From NCBI GenBank assembly GCA_019233755.1, contig JAFAMD010000068.1:1-64000 (forward strand): a stretch of DNA of 64,000 nt, in the 5' to 3' direction. Shown piece after piece: positions 49,503 through 58,227 of this stretch. Made by a program: the position numbers and the translations under genes. The DNA comes from Acidobacteriaceae bacterium. Its GTDB lineage: Bacteria > Acidobacteriota > Terriglobia > Bryobacterales > Bryobacteraceae. How positions within the stretch are numbered: position 1 is the stretch's first letter; every line of letters starts with the position of its first letter. Below the pieces are notes generated by a model. That model saw only the letters and a program-made list of their open reading frames with translations, was not told where the DNA came from and did not search any database.

Positions 49503-50075
49503 CTAAAGCGTGGTCGCCCGTCGGCTCATTGGTTTATCGGTCGTGGCGTAGTCCGCTGAGGCTTCCCCGGTAGAGGACACATCCTCCGCCCCGGTGCGCT
49601 TCAGCAGGTCTTTTGCCTTTGTCACCCAATCGCTGTTGTCGCAGTGAACCGAGAGGAGTATGCCGCCTTCTTTGATTCTGCCTTCGTATCGTTTGGCCTC
49701 GAATTCAGGAATACCCATACCGACCAGGGCGCCAATAACTCCGCCCACGACACCACCCGAGCCTACACCGGCCAAGGTGGCCATGATGGGACCCGCAGCG
49801 ATAAAGGGACCGACGCCCGGAATCGCCAGGGCTCCAATGCCGACCAGTAAGCCAAGAGTTCCGCCAACGACGCCGCCGGCCACTGCACCGGTCGTGGTGC
49901 CTTCAGGCGCCTTGGTATGTTTCTCGTGCGCGAAATCCTTCGTACCGGTGTTATCCTGCATCAGTACCGAAAGATCTTCCGTGCGGAAGCCGGATGCCAT
50001 CAACTGGTCAACCGCATTCTCCGCATCTGGACGCGTCCGGTAAATGCCGTAAACGGCCGTATTCTTTCCTGCCAT
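49503..50075 (-). CDS. General-stress-protein 17M-like protein with glycine-zipper segment
   Basis: AVYGIYRTRPDAENAVDQLMASGFRTEDLSVLMQDN...; VAGGVVGGTLGLLVGIGALAIPGVGPFIAAGPIMATLAGVGSGGVVGGVIGALVGMGIPEFEAKRYEGRIKEGGILLSVH. Confidence 0.85.
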   Translation of the reverse strand: MAGKNTAVYGIYRTRPDAENAVDQLMASGFRTEDLSVLMQDNTGTKDFAHEKHTKAPEGTTTGAVAGGVVGGTLGLLVGIGALAIPGVGPFIAAGPIMATLAGVGSGGVVGGVIGALVGMGIPEFEAKRYEGRIKEGGILLSVHCDNSDWVTKAKDLLKRTGAEDVSSTGEASADYATTDKPMSRRATTL

Positions 50076-50108
50076 GATTCTCCTTCTTGTAAGTTGTTTT
50101 TTTTGGGT

Positions 50109-50528
50109 TTACTTCTGGTCGCCCTTGACGGTCAGATCGTCTATGACATTTCCGTCTCCGGCGTACTTCTGCGCATGTTCTTCGATGGCGCGTTTTTCCT
50201 CTTCCGAATGCACCGGGCCTTTGAGCGTGACCTTTCCGTGATCCGCGATGATTTTGACGTTGTGGCCATACGTAGACAAAGATTTGTCTTTTACTACGTC
50301 ATGGCGAATGTGGGATGCCATTTCGCGATCGGAGAGGTTGTTCTTTGCCTGATCTGCGGTTGGTTCGGATTGATTCCTGTCTTGCTTATTTACTTTGGTA
50401 TTATCAGGCGCCGCGCTCTGACCGGCTTGCTGAGCTTGAATGGGTGCCGTGCACAAAGCGCCTGCTATGAACAGGCTGCATAGCGCGGAGCCAATGCTTT
50501 GCTTGGTCATTCGCCTCCTTTCGTGCAC
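50109..50528 (-). CDS. Exported BON-domain protein
   Basis: Signal peptide; IRHDVVKDKSLSTYGHNVKIIADHGKVTLKGPVHSEEEKRAIEEHAQKYAGDGNVIDDLTV. Confidence 0.9.
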   Translation of the reverse strand: MHERRRMTKQSIGSALCSLFIAGALCTAPIQAQQAGQSAAPDNTKVNKQDRNQSEPTADQAKNNLSDREMASHIRHDVVKDKSLSTYGHNVKIIADHGKVTLKGPVHSEEEKRAIEEHAQKYAGDGNVIDDLTVKGDQK

Positions 50529-50789
50529 TTAAAGAGCAAGGAGCGGGCCAATGACGAGTCTGGCGAAGCATGATGTTTGCGGCGGGAGCGTATAGCATTG
50601 AGGCCTAAATGTTTTCCGAAAAACAGAGGACGGATAAGCGGCAATGGGAGCGGCAACAGGGAAATATTTTCAGGCGTAATATTTTCACGCAGCCCGGCAG
50701 TTTCTCCGTGGATGCCCGAACCATTCACAGGGTGAAATACATGGATCAGATTGCAACCTTCCTTCGTATTGCCGTTGAGGTAAGGAAGT

Positions 50790-51629
50790 GTGAGGATTCT
50801 TCTTCTCGCGATTCTTCTTATTGACGCGGGCAGTTTGCCGGCAGATGAACAGACATCCAAAATATCTGCTGACGAGATCATGAAGAAGGTCGCGGAGAAC
50901 CAGGACCGCGAACAAAAGGAGCGAGCCAGCTTCGTCTACGAAGAGAACATCCGGGTGACGACTCGCCATACCAACGGAAAGCTGGCCCGCGAAGAACGAA
51001 CGGGCTTTCTGGTCACGCCCACTCCGAAAGGAACAGAAAAAAAGCGCGTGTCAATTACGGGTAGCTACTGGTATAAGGGCCGCTACGTCGACTTCAGCGG
51101 CGAACCCGTTCCTCAGGCCGAGAGCCTGGATGGGCAACTAGCCTCCAGCTTCCGCGACGATCTGACGAACGACAATTCGAAGGACGGGCTCGGCAAGGAT
51201 CTTTTTCCGTTGACGACTGAGGGGCAGAAGGACCTGAAGTTCGAACTCGCAGGAGAGCAGACCGTTGCCGGCCGCAAGGCATACCGGATCCGGTTTGCAC
51301 CCGAAGACAAGGGAGATCTCACCTGGGCCGGTGAAGCTCTCATTGACGAAGAAGAGTTTCAGCCCGTCTCTGTCTATACCCGCTTGTCGCGCCGGCTGCC
51401 ATTGTTCGTCCGCAGCGTTCTCGGCACGGATCTTCCCGGGTTTGGTTTCAACACGCAATACTCTCGGGTGGACAAGGACATCTGGTTTCCGGTCAGCTTC
51501 GGCACCGAGTTTCGCCTGCATGCGATTTTCTTTATCAACCGCACGATCACGGTTTCGATGGAAAACAAGAACTTCAAGCGGGGCAGCGCGGAGAGCCATA
51601 TCCGCTACGAGGACGAGAGCCCGAAGTAA
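50790..51629 (+). CDS. Hypothetical exported protein (outer-membrane lipoprotein-sorting-like)
   Basis: 279 aa; AGRKAYRIRFAPEDKGDLTWAGEALIDEEEFQPVSVYTRL; signal-like N-terminus. Confidence 0.7.
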   Translation: MRILLLAILLIDAGSLPADEQTSKISADEIMKKVAENQDREQKERASFVYEENIRVTTRHTNGKLAREERTGFLVTPTPKGTEKKRVSITGSYWYKGRYVDFSGEPVPQAESLDGQLASSFRDDLTNDNSKDGLGKDLFPLTTEGQKDLKFELAGEQTVAGRKAYRIRFAPEDKGDLTWAGEALIDEEEFQPVSVYTRLSRRLPLFVRSVLGTDLPGFGFNTQYSRVDKDIWFPVSFGTEFRLHAIFFINRTITVSMENKNFKRGSAESHIRYEDESPK

Positions 51630-51704
51630 CCCGCGTGCCGCAGCATAACGAACGATGGACGCCCGGTGATATGATTCAGCGGTTCTGACGGACTGCTTTC
51701 AGGA

Positions 51705-51772
51705 ATGATGAGCATGCAGTGGAACCGCCGGCGGTTTCTTCGTTCAAGCGCCAGTGGGCCGATGGTTCTGGG
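51705..51772 (+). pseudogene. Orphan Tat signal-peptide fragment of a truncated gene
   Basis: MMSMQWNRRRFLRSSASGPMVLG (twin-arginine RRRFL) runs straight into a 14-bp tandem repeat with no recognisable mature domain. Confidence 0.5.
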
Positions 51773-51923
51773 ATCAGCAGTCAGGCATCAGCAGTCAGGG
51801 ATCAGCAGTCAGGCATCAGCAGTCAGGCATCAGCGGTCAGGCATCAGCGGTCAGCCATCAGCGGTCAGCCATCAGCAGTCAGGCATCAGCAGTCAGGCAT
51901 CAGCAGTCAGGCATCAGCTGGGG
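51773..51923 (+). repeat. 14-bp tandem repeat, 10 full copies plus a partial copy
   Basis: Consensus ATCAGCRGTCAGSC; copies start at 51773, 51787, 51801, 51815, 51829, 51843, 51857, 51871, 51885, 51899. Confidence 0.95.
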
Positions 51924-52211
51924 TCGCGCTGTTGGGCGTGTTCTGGGCAAAGAGAAACTGTCCGACAAACAGTTTCGGGAGAGCTTTTGTCAATCATTCT
52001 TCTTCCACCCAGGTCAGGCCACTTGGCCAAAAAGTGTTACCGATGCGCGTGGATTATCCTGATACCTATCCGCCCGGTCGGTACTGAGCAACCGACCGCC
52101 CCTTGGGGAGGTCGCTAACGCCAGATAGCTGAACGCTGAGGGCCGGAAGCACCGACAGGGGACGGCCAAGCTGTACCTCAATCACACGGGTGCACGTCCC
52201 AAAAACGGACA

Positions 52212-52883
52212 ATGGCGAACAGATTCAGGCGGTCCGGCGGTTCAAGTCTGCCTATTTACGATGCGAACTTATGGAGGGCAGCATGCGTCTTGGACTTTGA
52301 TACGTGGACTGGAATGGCCGACAGCGACATCCTGCAAACGATCTCAGCCTCGAATGATTCGACCGTGGCCGTGGAGGTGTTTAAGACGGGGTTACTGCGT
52401 AAACGCAGGAATATCCTGTTTTTCGAACGTTTCAGCGGGGAACTCTGTTATTCACCGGAGCGCCCGGAAAGCTCGCATGTGGCGCTCTCTATTGACGCCA
52501 AATCAGTGGTGTGCCGCGATAAATGGCTCAAACCGAAGAAGCAGCGGCGCATCGCCGATTATGCGCGGAACATCGCCCTTGCGGCGGACAAGCATCCGGA
52601 AATCCGATTTTCATCGACGCGGATGGCTGCCAAGCCTCTCCGTGGGTTCGTGGCCGAATGTGAGTTGAGCCTTCGGGGCGTAACGCGCCCGGCTGCAGTG
52701 AATGTCGTTTTCAGTCCGATGAGCCACGGCCGTTTGCAAATTGATGCGGATACGCAGATCCGCCTCACGGATTTCGGAATCGAGCTGCCCACGTCGCTAT
52801 TCGGGCTTATCGGGACAAAGAACGAGGCGATGGTTCATCTATTGCTATGGGCTACGGTGCCGGCCCTGAAACAGACAAGTTAA
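52212..52883 (+). CDS. YceI-like domain protein without obvious signal peptide
   Basis: STVAVEVFKTGLLRKRRNILFFERFSGELCYSPERPESSHVALSIDAKSVVC... ARNIALAADKHPEIRFSSTRM... LQIDADTQIRLTDFGIELP. The real start may be internal. Confidence 0.75.
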   Translation: MANRFRRSGGSSLPIYDANLWRAACVLDFDTWTGMADSDILQTISASNDSTVAVEVFKTGLLRKRRNILFFERFSGELCYSPERPESSHVALSIDAKSVVCRDKWLKPKKQRRIADYARNIALAADKHPEIRFSSTRMAAKPLRGFVAECELSLRGVTRPAAVNVVFSPMSHGRLQIDADTQIRLTDFGIELPTSLFGLIGTKNEAMVHLLLWATVPALKQTS

Positions 52884-53012
52884 TTTGTAAAATTTTATAG
52901 AATTCTCTCGTTTTAGACGTGCACCTGACGCCCTTCCGAGTGGCAGAGAACTCCGGGAAAAAGTAATATCCACTAGGCATCGTCACTGCCAGATAACACT
53001 TCAAGGGGCGTT

Positions 53013-54842
53013 ATGAGACACGTATTCGCGCGGAATGGCGTACTTATTTCGGCCGTTTTCTTCCTGTTCACCGCTGGCCCGGCACGGTCAGCGGAAAGGC
53101 TCGTACCCGTGGCTCCGGCAACCGCGGACCGAGCGGTCGAATTCGATGTTTATCTGCCGCTGCAGCACGCCGACGAACTCGATCAACTGCTGGAGGCCCA
53201 GCACACGGCTGGCTCGCCCAGCTATCATCAATGGCTCACGCCGCAGCAGTTCCGCAGCCGCTTCGGACCCAAGCCCGATGACATCGCCAAGGTAACGCAG
53301 GCATTGGAGGCCGCGGGATTTACCGTAAGCGTGCCTCACAGCCACGGAGTTCACGTGGTAGGAACGGTGGACGCGGTACAAGGTATGTTCGGCGTTCGCC
53401 TATGGACCGGCAGGACGGCCAGCGGTCTCGAGAAACTCATTGCTACCGAACCAATGGCTCTTCCGACTGCTCTCAGCGAGGCCGGGGCGCAGATTGTAGC
53501 GTTCTCGCCCGAGATTCGTTATCACGTTCACTCTCACGTTATAGGCGAGGTTCCGGATAATCGCAATTCACCGCACGGCGGTTACTGGTTCACCGATTTG
53601 AAGCAGGCTTACGACTTCCCTTCGTACCAATCGCTCAATGGGAAGGGGCGAACTATTGCGATAGTCATTGCTTCGGATTTCAAGGACAGCGATATTAATG
53701 CGTATTTCGCGCATGAGAAGCTTTTCCCCCCCAAAGCCCCCAGAGTGCTTCGCCGGCCCGTCCTGGGCGGGGCACCATTCGACCCGAACAGCAGCAACTC
53801 GATTGAGTGTGAGCTCGATATCCAGCAATCCGGCGGCATGGCGCCGGGCGCTACGATTATCGATTACAACGTTCCGGACTTATCGGACGCCGGGGTTTTG
53901 GCCGGCTACGTATCGGTCCTCGAAGACAACAGAGCTGACATCGTTAATTCTTCATTTGGGATCTTTGAAGCGAATTTTATAGCTGCCTACAACGGCGGGG
54001 TCGATATGACCGGCATTCTGAGAGTCTATGAAGAGGTGTTCAAACAAGGCAATTCGCAAGGGATCACTTTCGTAGCGAGCTCCGGCGATTTCGGGGGATT
54101 GAATGCTCCGTCGGTGAGTTACTTTACGACTCCGCCGAGAACTCCACCAGTGATTGCAGGCATTTTGGAAGCCGGCATTAATCATCCGGCATCGAGTCCT
54201 TACGTGACGGCAGTGGGCGGTACCAACCTTATCACGACCTTCAATCGTCCAAGTCTGGAGTCGAAATACGTCAGCGAAAATGCGTTTGGCGACCCCCTGA
54301 TCCCGTTCGATCCTTACGGCACTGGCAACCTGGCCTCTGGCGGCTTCTGGGGATCCGGCGGCGGGGAAAGCATCATCTTTGCAAAACCCGGATATCAACA
54401 ACTGGTCAGCACCGGTTCGAACGCCCGCACGATCCCCGATATTTCCCTTCAGATGGGCGGCTGTCCGGGGGGAATTGCGAAACTGCCGTGCGGACCGGAT
54501 CGCAGCTTCGTCATCTCGGTATTCAACGGGAAACGGATCGGGTTGATCGGCACGAGTGCTTCGTCTCCAGAGTTCGCTGGATTACTGGCGGTCAAAGAGG
54601 AACAACTCGGAGGCCGAAGGGTCGGGAACGAGAATTTCGACATATACGCGCTGTCGGCTTTACAGCGGATCTTTCCGTTCCTGGAGTTCTACCACCAGGA
54701 CATACCGGGCTTCAACGGATTGTTCCACACACACCACGGATACAACCTGGTGCTCGGCAACGGTACGCCGTTGGGCCGAAACTTCGCTTTCGCGCCGAAC
54801 GATCCACCCGCGGGCGATCCGCAGACGCCGTCGAACCCCTGA
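53013..54842 (+). CDS. S53-family peptidase (pro-kumamolisin/sedolisin)
   Basis: Signal peptide, pro-domain (HTAGSPSYHQWLTPQQFRSRFGPKPDDIAKV), SIECELDIQQSGGMAPGATI, GTSASSPEFAGLLA. Confidence 0.93.
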   Translation: MRHVFARNGVLISAVFFLFTAGPARSAERLVPVAPATADRAVEFDVYLPLQHADELDQLLEAQHTAGSPSYHQWLTPQQFRSRFGPKPDDIAKVTQALEAAGFTVSVPHSHGVHVVGTVDAVQGMFGVRLWTGRTASGLEKLIATEPMALPTALSEAGAQIVAFSPEIRYHVHSHVIGEVPDNRNSPHGGYWFTDLKQAYDFPSYQSLNGKGRTIAIVIASDFKDSDINAYFAHEKLFPPKAPRVLRRPVLGGAPFDPNSSNSIECELDIQQSGGMAPGATIIDYNVPDLSDAGVLAGYVSVLEDNRADIVNSSFGIFEANFIAAYNGGVDMTGILRVYEEVFKQGNSQGITFVASSGDFGGLNAPSVSYFTTPPRTPPVIAGILEAGINHPASSPYVTAVGGTNLITTFNRPSLESKYVSENAFGDPLIPFDPYGTGNLASGGFWGSGGGESIIFAKPGYQQLVSTGSNARTIPDISLQMGGCPGGIAKLPCGPDRSFVISVFNGKRIGLIGTSASSPEFAGLLAVKEEQLGGRRVGNENFDIYALSALQRIFPFLEFYHQDIPGFNGLFHTHHGYNLVLGNGTPLGRNFAFAPNDPPAGDPQTPSNP

Positions 54843-54853
54843 TAGGGGGTAAG

Positions 54854-55429
54854 TCAGACAGATACGCTTCTCGCTCCAGCCACCGGCATGAGGCGGCCGG
54901 TGGCTACGTCGAAGATGTAGCCGTACAACCGAATGGACTTCGGAACGAGCGGGTGGTTACGAATGCGCTCCACGTCTTCCCGAACGCTCTTGGCCTGGTC
55001 GGCAATGGTAAGCCAATCAATCTCGCTGGCAGCCGTCGAGCCCGGACCGGCACCGGTATCTTTCCATTTGCCGTTTTCGAAAGACGCGGTTTCCAGACTG
55101 TTGCCGAGAAGTTCCACCATGATGTCGTTGGTGAACAACTCCATGCCGCAGTTAGTGTGGTGAATAACGAACCATTCCTTAGTACCGAGCAGCTTGTAAG
55201 AGATGACAAGGGAGCGAATGGCATCATCGCTCGCCCGTCCCCCGGCGTTTCGAATGACGTGGGCGTCTCCTTCCGCCAAGCCGGCAAATTTCGCCGGATC
55301 GAGACGCGCGTCCATGCACGTCAGAATGGCGAATTGCCGCCTGGGAGGCATGGCAAGTTTCGCCTTTTCAGCAAACGTGGCCGAGTAGGATTCATTTGCC
55401 GCCAGCACCTCATCGAGAACCTGGGACAT
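54854..55429 (-). CDS. Beta-carbonic anhydrase
   Basis: [96 protein letters not shown]. The ORF-track extension to 55771 is read-through of a repeat. Confidence 0.9.
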   Translation of the reverse strand: MSQVLDEVLAANESYSATFAEKAKLAMPPRRQFAILTCMDARLDPAKFAGLAEGDAHVIRNAGGRASDDAIRSLVISYKLLGTKEWFVIHHTNCGMELFTNDIMVELLGNSLETASFENGKWKDTGAGPGSTAASEIDWLTIADQAKSVREDVERIRNHPLVPKSIRLYGYIFDVATGRLMPVAGARSVSV

Positions 55430-55513
55430 TTCATTCTCCTTTTTCCGGTTGTCCGGGAACTTATTAGACAGAAATCCTGAGAAAAAGGTTTGCTGGTCGG
55501 GACCGGCTATTGA

Positions 55514-55711
55514 GGAACTCGCGCAATACGGGCGCGGTACCAAGCGCCCCGCCCCAAGGCTTAGCGAGTTCCTTTGCTGTCTGGCGGCGCGCATCCGCGC
55601 CCTTTGCGCTTCCAAGGAACTCGCGCAAAACGGGCGCGGTACCAAGCGCCCCGCCCAAGGCTTAGCGAGTTCCTTTGTTGTCTGGCGGCGCGCATCCGCG
55701 CCCTTTGCGCT
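55514..55711. repeat. Two near-identical ~97-bp direct repeats, each with several internal inverted repeats
   Basis: Copies start at 55514 and 55616 (GGAACTCGCGCAAWACGGGCGCGGTACCAAGCGCCCCGCC...GCTTAGCGAGTTCCTTTGYTGTCTGGCGGCGCGCATCCGCGCCCTTTGCGCT). Confidence 0.95.
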
Positions 55712-56153
55712 ACTCTTTCTCGTAGAACGTAACGTCGTGAACGTGGCGCCCTTGAGCGTCGGTGCCGTCAAATACGTATTTCATGGTCTTGCCGTCCTTC
55801 ATGATGACACCATGGCCCGTATAGCTCTCCTTACCGATTTTCCACTTGTGCTCCACCATATTGCCCTTCTCCGTAGAAGTAACCGAGGCTTCCTGCAGGC
55901 CGTCAATCGGCACCTCCGCGCCGTTTGAGGGCGCGTAGGACCAGTGAGCGGTCTTGCCATCGGCCGATTCTTCGTCAACCGTGACTTTGCCCTCTGCGAT
56001 CGTTACCGTTTGGCTCTTAGGCGGCGGCCCAGGGCTGAACGTCGACTTCGCAACATTTACTTTCCACGTGCCGATCCACGGACTCGTTGCAGTGGACTGG
56101 CACAGCAGAACGCCTGCCGCAAGCAGGCCGAAGATTACAGCAACGGATTTCAT
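55710..56153 (-). CDS. Hypothetical exported protein
   Basis: [62 protein letters not shown]...; signal peptide at the internal Met (56153). Confidence 0.8.
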   Translation of the reverse strand: MKSVAVIFGLLAAGVLLCQSTATSPWIGTWKVNVAKSTFSPGPPPKSQTVTIAEGKVTVDEESADGKTAHWSYAPSNGAEVPIDGLQEASVTSTEKGNMVEHKWKIGKESYTGHGVIMKDGKTMKYVFDGTDAQGRHVHDVTFYEKE

Positions 56154-56318
56154 TCTTTGTCTCCTTCTGAAAAGGGCCGGAGGGAATGATATCAGCTTTT
56201 GGAGGTTACACGGAGTGGCGCTTGCTAGCGGCCCTGAGGAGTGAACAGAGTAGCGGGTGCATAACCTTCGCAAAAATGCCTTCTTGTCAGCGGAATAACG
56301 GCAGCGGTAAATAGAAGC

Positions 56319-56951
56319 ATGAAAATAGGCGTTATCGGATCAGGCAATGTGGGCGGCACGTTAGGCAGCCGCTGGGCGCAGGCGGGGCATACCGTGGTTT
56401 TCAGTTCACGGGATCCGGCGTCTGAAGAGATGAAGAAGCTGCTAGCGCGCGCGGGCGGAGGCGCGAGGGCTGCTTCGGTTGCCGAGACGGCAGCAGCAAG
56501 CGACGTACTGCTGCTCGCGACACCGTGGCCGGCGAATAAAGAAGCGCTCGCAAGCGCCGGAAATATGGGCGGGAAAGTGCTGATCGACGCCACAAACCCT
56601 CTGCTACCGGACCTTTCGGGCCTGGCGGTCGGGATGAACACATCCGGAGCGGAACAGGTTGCGGCATGGGCACCGGGTGCCAAGGTCGTGAAGGCGTTCC
56701 ACACTGTAGGGTTCAACATTATGGCGAATCCGGTGTTCGGCTCCGAGCGGGCGGTGCTCGCGTACTGCGGCAATGACGCCCCGGCGAAGGAGACGGTGAA
56801 GCAACTGGCGACGGAGCTTGGGTTTGAACCGATAGATGTCGGGCCGCTAACGCAGGCGCGCTTGCTGGAGCCGTTTGCGCTGCTCTGGATTTCGATGGCG
56901 TTGGCTCAAGGTTTCGGCCGGGACTTCGCGTTCAAGCTGCTTCGGAGGTAG
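56319..56951 (+). CDS. NADPH-dependent F420 reductase-like NAD(P)-binding oxidoreductase
   Basis: MKIGVIGSGNVGGTLGSRWAQAGHTVVFSSRDP... VVKAFHTVGFNIMANPVFG. Confidence 0.9.
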   Translation: MKIGVIGSGNVGGTLGSRWAQAGHTVVFSSRDPASEEMKKLLARAGGGARAASVAETAAASDVLLLATPWPANKEALASAGNMGGKVLIDATNPLLPDLSGLAVGMNTSGAEQVAAWAPGAKVVKAFHTVGFNIMANPVFGSERAVLAYCGNDAPAKETVKQLATELGFEPIDVGPLTQARLLEPFALLWISMALAQGFGRDFAFKLLRR

Positions 56952-57078
56952 GCGCCTCGACAACTGGTACCAACAGTTCCAAAGTAATGTAACCGCTTCC
57001 GGTGAAATCGAATCTAGTAACAGGACCGTGGGGGTCTCGCAATCCCACAGCTTGCTTTCTGTACTGAAAGAGGTCTCC

Positions 57079-58185
57079 ATGTTGATCGAGCACTCTCTCC
57101 GTTCCGGGGCGAGACTGGCCAGCCTGGTCGCGATCGCCTTTACCGCGCAACTTCTTATGGCCGATGAGTACGGCCAAATAAACCTGGTTTCCGATGTGCC
57201 CGGGATGGCTGCCCATACGGACCCTAATCTCAAGAATCCGTGGGGAGTATCATTTGCCCCCGCGTCGCCGTTCTGGGTTTCGAATCAAGTAACGGGAACG
57301 TCGACGCTGTACACGGGCACCGGGACCAAGGTTCCTTTGACAGTCTCTATTCCGCTGGGCAATCCAACCGGGCAGGTTTTCAACTCCACAAAGGGATTCA
57401 AGCTGTCAGACGGGAGTAAGGCGCTCTTCATCTTCGATACGTTAAGCGGCACTATCGACGGATGGAACGGGGGCGCCGGGACGACCGCTTTGCAGGTCGT
57501 GTCAAAGCCGGGTGCCCTCTTTACGGGCCTTGCTCTGGCTGCGGACCGGTTATATGCAGCGGATGCCACCGGACATATTCGGGTATACAACTCCAGTTTT
57601 CACCCCGTAACGCTGTCGGGTGGCTTCAAGGACCCTAATGCCATAGCAGGCTTTGTGCCGTTCAACATCGAGGCGATTCACGGGGACCTGTACGTCACGT
57701 ATGCGGAACTGACATCGCACGGCACCGGCCTTCCCGGCGGCTACGTCGACGTTTTCCATACCAATGGAGATTTCGTGAGGCGGGTCGCCACCGGAGGGCC
57801 GCTCTATGCGCCCTGGGGAATGACGGTGGCTCCGGCCGGTTTCGGCAGTTTCGGGAAAGACTTGCTGGTGGGCAACTTCGGAAACGGAGAAATTCTGGCT
57901 TACGATCCGACGACGGGAGCGTTTCTCGGAACGCTGAACGATGAACACGGCCATCCGATTGTGAATGATTTTCTGTGGACGCTCGCGTTCCGGACGGGCG
58001 GCTCAGGTGTCAATACGAACGCGCTCTATTTCACGGCCGGTATCAACAACCAGAAAGACGGCGTGTTTGGTTCGATCATACCGACCCCTGAGCCAGGAGC
58101 GTTCCTTCTGGTGGCGGCCGGCCTAGCGGGCCTGGCGTTGCTGAAGCGGCGCAAGCGGCGGGCACTCGAACAACATCCGGATTGA
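57079..58185 (+). CDS. TIGR03118-type exported protein with PEP-CTERM signal
   Basis: QINLVSDVPGMAAHTDPNLKNPWGVSFAPASPFWVSNQVTGTSTLY...; C-terminus TPEPGAFLLVAAGLAGLALLKRRKRR. Confidence 0.88.
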   Translation: MLIEHSLRSGARLASLVAIAFTAQLLMADEYGQINLVSDVPGMAAHTDPNLKNPWGVSFAPASPFWVSNQVTGTSTLYTGTGTKVPLTVSIPLGNPTGQVFNSTKGFKLSDGSKALFIFDTLSGTIDGWNGGAGTTALQVVSKPGALFTGLALAADRLYAADATGHIRVYNSSFHPVTLSGGFKDPNAIAGFVPFNIEAIHGDLYVTYAELTSHGTGLPGGYVDVFHTNGDFVRRVATGGPLYAPWGMTVAPAGFGSFGKDLLVGNFGNGEILAYDPTTGAFLGTLNDEHGHPIVNDFLWTLAFRTGGSGVNTNALYFTAGINNQKDGVFGSIIPTPEPGAFLLVAAGLAGLALLKRRKRRALEQHPD

Positions 58186-58227
58186 CAACCGTTCAAAGAA
58201 GGAAGATTCTTCCGGTAGGAGTCGCTT

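Noticed and set aside
51773-51923. Possible CRISPR array
   Set aside because: 14-bp units are contiguous with no spacers; this is a minisatellite, not a CRISPR.
55430-55771. N-terminal extension of the carbonic anhydrase ORF
   Set aside because: Extension is translation through the duplicated hairpin repeat; a good ATG with typical N-terminus occurs at ~55429.
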